Assembly: GCA_946479615.1 (NCBI GenBank)
Contig: CAMLGR010000218.1
Coordinates: forward strand, 1 to 5,564
Direction of reading: 5' to 3'
Source: an uncultured Bacteroidota bacterium
GTDB taxonomy: Bacteria > Bacteroidota > Bacteroidia > Chitinophagales > Chitinophagaceae
DNA length: 5,564 nt
Shown: piece after piece, positions 1 to 5,564 of the stretch
How positions within the stretch are numbered: the stretch's first letter is position 1
Layout of the letters: every line of letters begins with the position of its first letter
Made by a program: the position numbers and the translations under genes
The notes under the pieces: model-generated
The model's database searches: none
What the model was told of the DNA's origin: nothing
Seen by the model: the letters and a program-made list of their open reading frames with translations, nothing else

Positions 1-2
1 AT

Positions 3-74
3 CGTAGATACGGAGACTGGGAAGATGTTTTGGGATCTGAAGGCTGGTTGGAAGTAACCGCCTTTAATGGATAG
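3..74 (+). CDS. Possible C-terminal tail of a plus-strand gene cut by the window edge
   Basis: Read from base 3, the first 23 codons are open and end in TAG at 72-74. The tail is acidic and rich in Gly and Trp, with GDWEDVLGSEGW followed by LEVTAFNG, which looks like the end of a folded protein. I do not recognise the family. The evidence is weak: the frame from base 1 also stays open for 18 codons before TAA at 55-57, and minus-strand frames are open here too, so chance cannot be excluded over so short a stretch. If it is real, this gene converges on fumC, and the bases between them would hold both 3' ends. Confidence 0.22.
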   Translation, partial: RRYGDWEDVLGSEGWLEVTAFNG

Positions 75-221
75 GCAGAAAAGTAAATAGGGTTTTTTGC
101 GAGACCTTTCATAGTAAAACGGATTTGGTGATTAGGTGACTAATTCATACGATATCGGACCGTTAAAATATAATCTTTACGGTAAAACTCATAATCACTC
201 GTCGAAAAAAACAGGAAAAAA

Positions 222-235
222 ACACAGAGCGCGGA
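222..235. repeat. Solo fragment of the CACAGAG/CGCGGAG repeat
   Basis: The bases ACACAGAG directly followed by CGCGGAG match the outer part of the right arm of the 1793-1945 palindrome, around 1928-1945, except that three bases between the two blocks are absent. No second arm is visible nearby, so this would be an unpaired or decayed copy. The match is only about 15 bases, so the relationship is probable rather than certain. Confidence 0.4.
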
Positions 236-270
236 GTGTGAACTGGTTATGAGGGAGGAGAGGTGTTGGG

Positions 271-345
271 TTTTAAGTGTTAAATGTTAGGTGTTAAGTG
301 ATAAGTTCACTCATTCACCTAACATTTAACACCTAACACTTAAAA
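271..345. repeat. Palindrome built of 7-bp units (AAGTGTT type) abutting the fumC stop
   Basis: The left arm on the plus strand is made of consecutive 7-mers: AAGTGTT (275-281), AAATGTT (282-288), AGGTGTT (289-295) and AAGTGAT (296-302). The right arm holds the same kind of units on the opposite strand: AAGTGTT (335-341), AGGTGTT (328-334), AAATGTT (321-327) and AGGTGAA (314-320). The arms are therefore inverted copies of one 7-bp repeat with different unit order, separated by about 11 bases. Several differences between facing units become G-U pairs in RNA of one strand or the other, so a transcript could still fold. The fumC stop codon begins at the very next base (346-348). In the direction of fumC transcription no U-run follows the stem, so it is not a textbook intrinsic terminator, though it could still stabilise or end the mRNA. 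Confidence 0.85.
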
Positions 346-1743
346 CTATATCTTGCCAACCATTTCCGCCGGGATCACCCATTGATCAAATTGCTCGGGG
401 CTGACATAGCCCAGCTTCACGGCCATCTCTTTTAAAGTAGTGCCTTCTTTATGTGCTTTTTGAGCTATTTCAGCTGCTTTGTAGTAACCGATCTTCGTAT
501 TCAGCGAAGTAACCAGCATCAGTGAATTGTCAACGTGCTTTTTAATATTCGCTTCGATAGGAGCAATGCCTTCTGCGCATTTATCATTGAAACTGACACA
601 TCCGTCACCGATCAGGCGGGCACTGTGCAGGAAATTATAGATCATGACCGGCTTGAATACATTGAGCTCAAAATGACCGGTAGCTCCGCCAATATTGATC
701 GCAACATCGTTGCCCAATACCTGTGCAGCGATCATTGTTAATGCTTCGCATTGTGTAGGATTCACTTTACCCGGCATGATAGAAGAACCTGGTTCGTTAT
801 CGGGAATAAACAATTCACCAATGCCACTTCTTGGCCCGCTGGATAACATACGGATATCATTGGCGATCTTCATCAGGCTGACGGCTACCGTTTTTAATGC
901 GCCATGTGCTTCCACGATCGCATCATGTGCAGCCAGCGCCTCAAATTTATTTTCTGCTGTAACAAAAGGTAATTTGGTAAGTGCGGCAATATGTTTCGCT
1001 ACATTCTCTGCATAACCAGCAGGCGTATTGATACCGGTTCCAACTGCTGTGCCACCCAGCGCGAGTTCGCTTAAATGCGCCAGTGTATTTTTGATCGCTT
1101 TCAATCCATGATTTAATTGCGAAACATATCCGCTGAATTCCTGTCCTACGGTCAGCGGTGTGGCATCCATAAAATGTGTTCTGCCGATCTTTACCACTTT
1201 CATGTATTGCTTGCTTTTGGCAGCGAGTGTATCTCTTAATTTTTCAATACCGGGAATCGTGGTTTCAATGAGTATCTTATAAGCAGCGATATGCATCGCG
1301 GTAGGGAAAGTATCGTTGGATGATTGTGATTTATTCACATCATCATTCGGGTGCAAAAACTTTTCTTTATCATTCAGGGAGCCACCTTTCAATACATGGC
1401 CACGATAGGCAACCACTTCATTCACGTTCATATTGCTTTGGGTACCGCTACCGGTTTGCCATACTACTAAAGGAAACCAGTTGTCGAGCTTTCCTTCAAG
1501 TATCTCATCGCAGACCTTACCGATCAGGTCAGATTTTTCCTGCGATAAAACGCCTGCTTCGAGATTCGTGATAGCAGCCGCTTTTTTAAGATATGCGAAT
1601 GCACGGATGATCTCCATCGGCATGCGGTTAATATCGCGGGCAATTTTGAAGTTTTCGATGCTGCGTTGTGTTTGAGCGCCATAGTAAGCATCTGCAGGAA
1701 CTTTTACTTCCCCCATCGTGTCTTTTTCGATTCTGTATTCCAT
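346..1743 (-). CDS. fumC: Class II fumarate hydratase (fumarase C)
   Basis: This enzyme interconverts fumarate and (S)-malate in the TCA cycle; the class II type is a cytosolic, iron-free homotetramer of the aspartase/fumarase superfamily. The 465 residues match the usual length (about 465). Conserved landmarks are visible: [14 protein letters not shown] (residues 97-110), SSND (141-144), GRTH with His190 (equivalent to E. coli His188), and the superfamily signature [10 protein letters not shown] (319-328), containing the catalytic serine region and Lys326. No residue known to be essential appears altered. The ATG at 1743 gives the normal N-terminus and has no Shine-Dalgarno sequence, only an A-rich leader. 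A promoter-like box lies 25 bases upstream. The neighbouring enoyl-CoA hydratase ends 203 bases upstream, with a large palindrome in between, so fumC is probably transcribed on its own. Aspartase is excluded by the overall similarity to fumarase C. Confidence 0.97.
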   Translation of the reverse strand: MEYRIEKDTMGEVKVPADAYYGAQTQRSIENFKIARDINRMPMEIIRAFAYLKKAAAITNLEAGVLSQEKSDLIGKVCDEILEGKLDNWFPLVVWQTGSGTQSNMNVNEVVAYRGHVLKGGSLNDKEKFLHPNDDVNKSQSSNDTFPTAMHIAAYKILIETTIPGIEKLRDTLAAKSKQYMKVVKIGRTHFMDATPLTVGQEFSGYVSQLNHGLKAIKNTLAHLSELALGGTAVGTGINTPAGYAENVAKHIAALTKLPFVTAENKFEALAAHDAIVEAHGALKTVAVSLMKIANDIRMLSSGPRSGIGELFIPDNEPGSSIMPGKVNPTQCEALTMIAAQVLGNDVAINIGGATGHFELNVFKPVMIYNFLHSARLIGDGCVSFNDKCAEGIAPIEANIKKHVDNSLMLVTSLNTKIGYYKAAEIAQKAHKEGTTLKEMAVKLGYVSPEQFDQWVIPAEMVGKI

Positions 1744-1768
1744 GATGTAGAGTTATTTTTTTGCGCTG

Positions 1769-1776
1769 CAAAGGTA
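1769..1776 (-). promoter_or_regulatory. Likely -7 promoter box of fumC (TACCTTTG)
   Basis: On the minus strand TACCTTTG fits the Bacteroidota primary sigma-factor -7 consensus TAnnTTTG and ends 25 bases before the fumC ATG, a usual spacing for a short leader. No TTTG -33 box is seen at the expected 19 to 21 bases upstream; that position falls in the outer arm of the 1793-1945 palindrome. If the box is used, the palindrome supplies the upstream promoter DNA. Confidence 0.5.
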
Positions 1777-1792
1777 ACTGTTCTTCCCATTA

Positions 1793-1945
1793 CTCCGCGG
1801 CCCTCTGTGTCTTCTTTGTGGTCCTCTGCGTATAACTCCAGTATATAAGATATCGGGTTAAAGTCTTTATAAGACTTATGAATAGAATCACTCTTAAAGG
1901 AATTATACGCAGAGTACCAAAAATAAGACACAGAGGGCCGCGGAG
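1793..1945. repeat. 153-bp palindromic element with 43-bp inverted arms
   Basis: The arms at 1793-1835 and 1903-1945 are inverted copies matching at 40 of 43 positions: the outer 21 and inner 10 positions are perfect and the 3 mismatches fall between them. The ends read CTCCGCGG and CCGCGGAG. Each arm is itself a degenerate repeat: in the left arm CTCCGCG (1793), CTCTGTG (1803), CTTTGTG (1814) and CTCTGCG (1824) recur every 10 to 11 bases. The 67-base loop contains a small hairpin, AAGTCT/AGACTT (1861-1866 with 1872-1877). The right arm ends one base before the stop codon of the enoyl-CoA hydratase, and the left arm ends 50 bases before the fumC start. There is no transposase and no obvious target duplication. 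It resembles a miniature palindromic repeat more than a gene; short frames crossing it are not credible proteins. Confidence 0.9.
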
Positions 1946-1946
1946 A

Positions 1947-2726
1947 TTAATTTCCTTTGAAATTGGCCTTTCTTTTTTCAAGGAAGGCAGCAGCGCCTTC
2001 TTTGCGGTCTGCTGTATCAAATGAAGCTGCAAATTCATCCGCTTCCTGTAAATAGCCGTCTTTATCCGTTGCATGTAAACTGGTATTGGCGCATTTGATA
2101 CAACCGGCTATCGCCAGCGGTGCTTTGGTATTAATAAGAGAGAGTATTGATTTGGCTTTTTCCAGTAATTCTGCTGCGGGTACTACGTAATTCACCAGTC
2201 CGTATTGCAGTGCTGTATTTGCATCGATCATATTGGCGGAGATCAGTAATTCAATCGCCCTGCCTTTACCAATCAATTGAGTAAGCCGTTGGGTGCCGCC
2301 ATAACCGGGGATCAACCCGAGGTTGACTTCCGGCTGTCCAAACTTTGCATTGTCTGCTGCTAACCGGAAATGACAGGCCATCGCCAGTTCACATCCACCT
2401 CCCAATGCAAAACCATTGACAGCCGCTATAATAGGTTTGGAAGAATTTTCAATACGGAAAAATGTTTCCTGCCCCCGGCGGGAAAGATCTTTCGCTGCTT
2501 CTCGGCTGAAAGAAGAGAACTCGCTGATATCGGCACCGGCTACAAATGCTTTGGGTCCTGCGCCGGTAATGATCACCGATTTTATTTCATTATTACGTTG
2601 TATTTCATCAAGAACAAGGTTCAGCTCTGCAAATACCTGTTGATTCAGGGCATTGAGTTTATCCGGGCGATTGATGATAACGGTAAGAATATTATTTTCC
2701 AGCGAGGTGAGTAAGGTTTGGTACAT
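1947..2726 (-). CDS. Enoyl-CoA hydratase/isomerase family protein (crotonase)
   Basis: This is a soluble crotonase-fold enzyme expected to add water across the double bond of a trans-2-enoyl-CoA, as in beta-oxidation of short-chain or branched acyl groups. The 259 residues are the usual length for a monofunctional enoyl-CoA hydratase. The CoA and oxyanion-hole segment AFVAGADISEF (60-70) and the second hole segment FALGGGCELAMAC (106-118) are both present. The two catalytic glutamates of true hydratases are kept: Glu113 (in GGGCE) and Glu133 (in GQPEVNLG), 20 residues apart as in the rat enzyme's Glu144/Glu164. This favours hydratase over a bare isomerase. The exact substrate (crotonyl-CoA, 3-hydroxybutyryl-CoA or a branched-chain intermediate) cannot be read from sequence. 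The ATG at 2726 opens the normal N-terminus. Only about 30 bases separate it from the upstream terminator, so its promoter must overlap that hairpin or the gene relies on read-through. Confidence 0.93.
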   Translation of the reverse strand: MYQTLLTSLENNILTVIINRPDKLNALNQQVFAELNLVLDEIQRNNEIKSVIITGAGPKAFVAGADISEFSSFSREAAKDLSRRGQETFFRIENSSKPIIAAVNGFALGGGCELAMACHFRLAADNAKFGQPEVNLGLIPGYGGTQRLTQLIGKGRAIELLISANMIDANTALQYGLVNYVVPAAELLEKAKSILSLINTKAPLAIAGCIKCANTSLHATDKDGYLQEADEFAASFDTADRKEGAAAFLEKRKANFKGN

Positions 2727-2756
2727 ATAGCATTTATTAGTTCAAGCTTAATTAGC

Positions 2757-2800
2757 AAAAAGGCGGTAAGACGGAGGATTCTCTATCGTCTTACCGCCTT
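2757..2800 (-). terminator. Intrinsic terminator downstream of sodC
   Basis: A perfect 14-bp inverted repeat (2760-2773 with 2787-2800) with a GC-rich core (GGCGG/CCGCC) and a 13-base loop is followed, on the minus strand, by TTTTT and then GC at 2755-2761. This is a classical rho-independent terminator for a transcript coming from sodC. On the plus strand the stem is not followed by a T-run, so the orientation is clear. It lies about 30 bases before the enoyl-CoA hydratase start and could also act as an attenuator-like barrier for that gene. Confidence 0.8.
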
Positions 2801-2857
2801 CGGCAAATGTATCCATCCATTTTTATTGATTATTCCAGGGAGGCTTACTATTTTTTC

Positions 2858-2916
2858 TCACCACATGGAACCATAGGTACACACATAAATATTTCTATGT
2901 GAATCCTATGTGGTGA
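2858..2916. repeat. CACATAG-type palindrome just after sodC
   Basis: A 9-bp perfect outer stem (TCACCACAT at 2858-2866 with ATGTGGTGA at 2908-2916) encloses an imperfect inner stem, including CACATA (2882-2887) facing TATGTG (2896-2901). The right arm contains CTATGTG twice, at 2895 and 2906, 11 bases apart; the left arm has diverged copies. Partly matching pyrimidine and purine runs extend the symmetry to roughly 2851-2922, reaching the sodC stop codon at 2923-2925. In the sodC direction the stem is followed by an A-run rather than a T-run, so this is not itself an intrinsic terminator; the hairpin at 2757-2800 does that job. The CTATGTG unit and its spacing resemble the units of the 1793-1945 element. 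Confidence 0.75.
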
Positions 2917-2922
2917 AGAAAA

Positions 2923-3486
2923 TTATTTTTTCATGATCACACCGCAACCAATACGTGTACCGGCATTACCGGCGGGCTGTGATGTATAATCGTCCACACC
3001 GCTGTGTACAATGATCGCTTTGTCAAGAATATTCGTGTTCATATCACCATCGATGCTCCACAGGTCGGTTTCCATGGTAAGTGTTCCTTTACCGGCTGCA
3101 TCCAGGGTAACATTGCCGATATCACCGGAATGAAATTCGCCGGAACCCCATTTGCCATGTTTTTTATTGGTTGGGTTCCAGTGACCATGTGTATTCTTGC
3201 CGGCATCTCCGCAATCGCCATGTTCGTGTATATGCACAGCTACCGAATGATTGGCCAATGCAGGAACTGTTATATTCAGTACGAGTTTTACTTTACCATT
3301 TTTTCCTTGTGTAAATTTCGCCGAGCCGCTTACAGTAGTATCTGATTTTGTACCTGTCAGGTCAGCGACAGCTGATGACTTAGCCATTGTTTGCTGGGCA
3401 TTGGTATCGGCACATGACATCCAGACCAGGCTGCCGATGAGGAGAAGAACAATTGAACCTAATCCAAAGACGATTGCTTTTTTCAT
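2923..3486 (-). CDS. sodC: Exported Cu/Zn superoxide dismutase
   Basis: This enzyme disproportionates superoxide to oxygen and hydrogen peroxide outside the cytoplasm. The 187-residue protein begins with KK and a hydrophobic stretch (about residues 4-22), a clear export signal. Cys25 follows directly (VWMSC) and could be lipidated, but Trp at -3 makes a poor lipobox; cleavage after TNA (residue 30) is an alternative. The catalytic domain is complete. Copper ligands are His85, His87 (HIHEHGDC), His102 and His161 (VHSGVDD). Zinc ligands are His102, His110, His119 and Asp122 (FHSGDIGN). The disulfide pair is Cys92 and Cys181, and the substrate-guiding arginine is Arg178 in NAGTRIGCGV. No clear promoter box was found in the 121 bases between this gene and the upstream cobalamin-binding gene, but the gap suggests a separate transcript. 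The gene is followed by a palindrome and then a strong terminator. Confidence 0.96.
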   Translation of the reverse strand: MKKAIVFGLGSIVLLLIGSLVWMSCADTNAQQTMAKSSAVADLTGTKSDTTVSGSAKFTQGKNGKVKLVLNITVPALANHSVAVHIHEHGDCGDAGKNTHGHWNPTNKKHGKWGSGEFHSGDIGNVTLDAAGKGTLTMETDLWSIDGDMNTNILDKAIIVHSGVDDYTSQPAGNAGTRIGCGVIMKK

Positions 3487-3607
3487 ACGAAGTATTTTAA
3501 GTTGAGTTAAAGGGCTTTATTATGCGGATATACCTCAAAAGTCATACCCGATCTAAACTATTATTTTTAAATGGAAAGAGATAGTTAATGGTAAAACATT
3601 GATTTTT

Positions 3608-4015
3608 TTAGAAATCACGGTGTGTTTTAACCCATTCAGTGATATAACCGGCAATTTCAGCAGTGGGGGTGCCTGGTGCAAACAGTTTTCCCACACCCGA
3701 TTGATACAACTCTTTCATATCTTCTTCCGGGATGATGCCGCCACCTGTCAGCAGCACATCGTTCATTTTTTTTTCTTTCATCATTCCAATGATCTTTGGA
3801 AATACGGTCATGTGAGCGCCGCTGAGTATACTGATCCCGATCGCATCCACATCTTCCTGCAAAGCTGCATTTACTACCATCTCGGGTGTTTGCCGGAGAC
3901 CGGTATAAATAACTTCCATACCTGCATCGCGCAGGGCAGTCGCAATCACTTTGGCGCCGCGGTCATGTCCATCCAAACCAACCTTGGCAACTAAAACCCG
4001 GATAGGTCTTTTCAT
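3608..4015 (-). CDS. Free-standing cobalamin-binding subunit, methylmalonyl-CoA mutase type
   Basis: These 135 residues form one B12-binding domain of the kind at the C-terminus of methylmalonyl-CoA mutase. The base-off/His-on signature is intact: DGHDRG (residues 15-20, giving DxHxxG with His17 as the lower cobalt ligand), SIL (62-64, the SxL motif) and GGG (91-93). The opening [20 protein letters not shown] is typical of the family. Such small proteins are known as separate subunits of acyl-CoA mutases (methylmalonyl-CoA, isobutyryl-CoA or 2-hydroxyisobutyryl-CoA types) and need a large catalytic subunit; none is present in this window. The ATG at 4015 lies 9 bases after the gltX stop, so the two genes are very likely co-transcribed. 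Which mutase it serves cannot be told from the sequence. Methionine synthase-like or corrinoid methyltransferase domains are less likely given the N-terminal sequence and the lack of a helical cap domain. Confidence 0.92.
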   Translation of the reverse strand: MKRPIRVLVAKVGLDGHDRGAKVIATALRDAGMEVIYTGLRQTPEMVVNAALQEDVDAIGISILSGAHMTVFPKIIGMMKEKKMNDVLLTGGGIIPEEDMKELYQSGVGKLFAPGTPTAEIAGYITEWVKTHRDF

Positions 4016-4024
4016 GGTATAAAG

Positions 4025-5548
4025 CTAAGACAATAGTGACAGTGTTTTCCCGATGCGGGCAATTGTTTCCTCCTTTCCCAGTATTTCCGCGATCTCGAAT
4101 ACACCAGGTCCGAATTTACCACCCACCAGCATAATGCGGAAGGGCATCATCAGTTCACCGGGTTTGATTTGATGAGCAGCCGCCATTTCTTTCAATGTTC
4201 TTTCCATTTCAGCAGCGTTCCAGCTAGCGGACAGTTCGTAGGCACGGATCAGTTCGGCGAAAAATATTTTTTTGGCTTCGTTCCATTTGGGAAGGATCGA
4301 AGCGGTGTCGATTTGTTCCGGCGCTTTAAAAAAGAAATGCGATTGATCATAAAAATCAGTCAGCAAAGTACAGCGATCCTTTACCAGCCCGATTATTTTT
4401 TCTAGCAATGCATCATTGGCAACTGTAATACCTTTCTCTGCTAAAACCTGCTGTACATCGTACATCGTACTTCGTACATCCTTTCTCTTGATCCATTCAT
4501 GGTTGAACCATTTGGCTTTTTCATAATCGAACCTGGCGCCACCGCTGTGTACGCGTTCCATCGAAAATTTTTCAATCAATTCTTCTTTACTGAAAAGTTC
4601 CTGTTCGGTTCCATCGTTCCAGCCAAGCAGGGCAAGCAGGTTTAAAAAGGCTTCAGGTATAAATCCTTTTTCTTTGAATCCTTCTGTCAGTTCATTGGTT
4701 TTGGGATCGGTCCAGTTCATGGCAAAAACGGGGAAGCCATATTTCGCACCATCTCTTTTGCTGAGTTTTCCGTTGGGACCCAGTATCAATGGCAAATGCG
4801 CCCATTGCGGCATATGTTCCAGTCCGAATAAATATTTCCAGAGTAACACATGAACAGGTGCCGAGGATAACCATTCTTCTCCGCGAAAAGCATGGGTGAT
4901 CTTCATTAGATAATCATCTACTACGACAGCCAGGTGATAGGTGGGCATATTGTCTGCTTTCAGCAATACTTTATCATCTACCAATGAGGTATCAAAACTT
5001 ACTTCCTGGCGGATCATATCGTTAAAGGAAACCGTTTCATGCAAAGGCATTTTGATGCGGATCACATGGCGTTTTCCTTCCGCCAGCCATTTTGTTACCT
5101 GGTCGGCCGGTACGGTTAACGAATTCTGCATTTTATCCCGTACGGTATGATCGTATTGCGGAGAAGGATTCGCTTCTGTCTTATGATCCTGTCTCATCTT
5201 TTCCAGTTCTTCCGGTGTATCAAAAGCGTAATAGGCATGACCGGCTTTCACCAGTTGCTCTGCATACTGCCGGTACATCGGTTTGCGCTCACTTTGCCGG
5301 TAAGGGCCGAAAGGGCCGCCATGCAGCGGACTTTCATCGGGTGTAAGGCCTACCCAATCCAGGCAATTAAAAATATATTCTTCGGCACCGGGCACATAGC
5401 GGCTCTGGTCCGTGTCTTCAATCCGCAGCACAAAATCACCGCCATTCTTTTTTGCAAACAGATAATTATACAAAACCGTTCTTACTCCGCCCAGGTGCAA
5501 ACCACCGGTGGGGCTGGGAGCGAATCTTACACGTGGTCTCTTAGTCAT
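4025..5548 (-). CDS. gltX: Glutamyl-tRNA synthetase
   Basis: This class I aminoacyl-tRNA synthetase charges tRNA(Glu) with glutamate in the cytosol. The 507 residues are somewhat longer than the E. coli enzyme (471). The N-terminus RVRFAPSPTGGLHLGG carries the HIGH-type motif as HLGG (18-21), followed by LRIEDTDQSR (41-50). The KMSKS-type motif is KLSKR at 261-265, in PNGKLSKRDGAKYG. The C-terminal third is the expected helical tRNA/anticodon-binding region. Residues 357-366 (DVRSTMYDVQ) are encoded by a 7-bp tandem repeat; the frame stays open throughout, so the gene is not broken. The start at 5548 fits the family's N-terminus, and a promoter-like box lies only four bases upstream, which suggests a very short or absent leader. 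The stop is followed after 9 bases by the cobalamin-binding gene. Confidence 0.97.
   Translation of the reverse strand: MTKRPRVRFAPSPTGGLHLGGVRTVLYNYLFAKKNGGDFVLRIEDTDQSRYVPGAEEYIFNCLDWVGLTPDESPLHGGPFGPYRQSERKPMYRQYAEQLVKAGHAYYAFDTPEELEKMRQDHKTEANPSPQYDHTVRDKMQNSLTVPADQVTKWLAEGKRHVIRIKMPLHETVSFNDMIRQEVSFDTSLVDDKVLLKADNMPTYHLAVVVDDYLMKITHAFRGEEWLSSAPVHVLLWKYLFGLEHMPQWAHLPLILGPNGKLSKRDGAKYGFPVFAMNWTDPKTNELTEGFKEKGFIPEAFLNLLALLGWNDGTEQELFSKEELIEKFSMERVHSGGARFDYEKAKWFNHEWIKRKDVRSTMYDVQQVLAEKGITVANDALLEKIIGLVKDRCTLLTDFYDQSHFFFKAPEQIDTASILPKWNEAKKIFFAELIRAYELSASWNAAEMERTLKEMAAAHQIKPGELMMPFRIMLVGGKFGPGVFEIAEILGKEETIARIGKTLSLLS
4453..4480 (-). repeat. Four-unit 7-bp tandem repeat inside gltX
   Basis: Four contiguous 7-mers fill these 28 bases exactly: on the plus strand GTACATC three times and GTACTTC once (third unit, 4467-4473). 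On the coding strand the unit is GATGTAC. Three units make 21 bases, so the translation repeats every seven residues, giving DVRSTMY and then DV at residues 357-365. Each unit carries the palindromic tetramer GTAC. The array lies in the C-terminal tRNA-binding part of the protein, where a short insertion might be tolerated. Confidence 0.9.
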
Positions 5549-5552
5549 GCGG

Positions 5553-5560
5553 CAAAGATA
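5553..5560 (-). promoter_or_regulatory. Likely -7 promoter box of gltX (TATCTTTG)
   Basis: On the minus strand TATCTTTG fits the Bacteroidota -7 consensus TAnnTTTG. It ends four bases before the gltX ATG, so a start site at the normal distance would fall at or next to the A of ATG. The -33 region lies outside the window, so the call rests on the -7 box alone. Confidence 0.5.
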
Positions 5561-5564
5561 ATGA

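Larger units (their letters stand above)
75..345. other. AT-rich intergenic region downstream of fumC
   Basis: No credible reading frame, tRNA or rRNA is seen here. The stretch is AT-rich with frequent stops in all frames. It holds a short copy of a CACAGAG/CGCGGAG motif (222-235) related to the large palindrome at 1793-1945, and the 7-bp-unit palindrome at 271-345 that runs up to the fumC stop codon. A weak pair, ACCGT at 159-163 and ACGGT at 179-183, is too short to call a terminator. Confidence 0.6.

Noticed and set aside
271..345. CRISPR-like array
   Set aside because: The units are only 7 bp, contiguous and inverted, with no spacers and no cas genes.
695..1015. 106-codon plus-strand frame opposite fumC
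   Set aside because: It is antisense to the conserved fumarase coding sequence, has no recognisable protein features, and is explained as a shadow of the real gene.
1704..2074. Short minus-strand frames (75 and 94 codons) crossing the 1793-1945 palindrome
   Set aside because: They overlap the ends of fumC or the hydratase gene in another frame and read through palindromic repeat DNA; their composition is not protein-like.
2757..2800. tRNA or small RNA gene
   Set aside because: There is a single long stem with a T-run and no cloverleaf arms; a terminator explains it fully.
3004..3345. 113-codon plus-strand frame opposite sodC
   Set aside because: The minus strand encodes a complete Cu/Zn superoxide dismutase with all metal ligands; the opposite frame is a shadow.
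3556..3586. AACTAT/ATAGTT pair as terminator after the cobalamin-binding gene
   Set aside because: The stem is only 6 bp, AT-rich, with a 19-base loop and no T-run, within what chance allows in AT-rich DNA.
4453..4480. Frameshift or pseudogene in gltX at the tandem repeat
   Set aside because: The frame is open on both sides and resumes family-like sequence (KWFNHEWIKR before it, then VLAEKGITV after it), so the gene appears functional.

Overview
The window looks like chromosomal DNA of a Bacteroidota bacterium, probably near the Chitinophagaceae. This is inferred from the protein flavour of the genes, from A-rich leaders with no clear Shine-Dalgarno sequence, and from two TAnnTTTG-type -7 promoter boxes; it was not tested by a search. 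All five confident genes lie on the minus strand and are intact housekeeping or metabolic genes.

In the order of transcription they are: gltX, glutamyl-tRNA synthetase (5548 to 4025); a free-standing cobalamin-binding subunit of a methylmalonyl-CoA-mutase-type enzyme (4015 to 3608), only 9 nt after gltX and so probably co-transcribed; sodC, an exported Cu/Zn superoxide dismutase (3486 to 2923); an enoyl-CoA hydratase/crotonase (2726 to 1947); and fumC, class II fumarase (1743 to 346). sodC is followed by a convincing intrinsic terminator (2757-2800). fumC has its own likely promoter. The first 345 bases hold at most the tail of a plus-strand gene plus AT-rich intergenic DNA. The genes share a loose acyl-CoA and TCA-cycle theme (crotonase, B12 mutase subunit, fumarase), but nothing shows that they form one pathway.

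The unusual content lies in the spaces between genes. Three imperfect palindromes made of short degenerate repeat units each end 0 to 6 nt from the stop codon of a minus-strand gene: a 7-bp-unit palindrome after fumC (271-345), a 153-bp element with 43-bp arms after the enoyl-CoA hydratase (1793-1945), and a CACATAG-type palindrome after sodC (2858-2916). The last two share a CTnTGTG core repeated at 10 to 11 bp, close to one helical turn. A separate 7-bp tandem array, four units long (4453-4480), lies inside the gltX reading frame and is translated. No mobile-element gene, CRISPR array, tRNA, rRNA or defence gene was seen.
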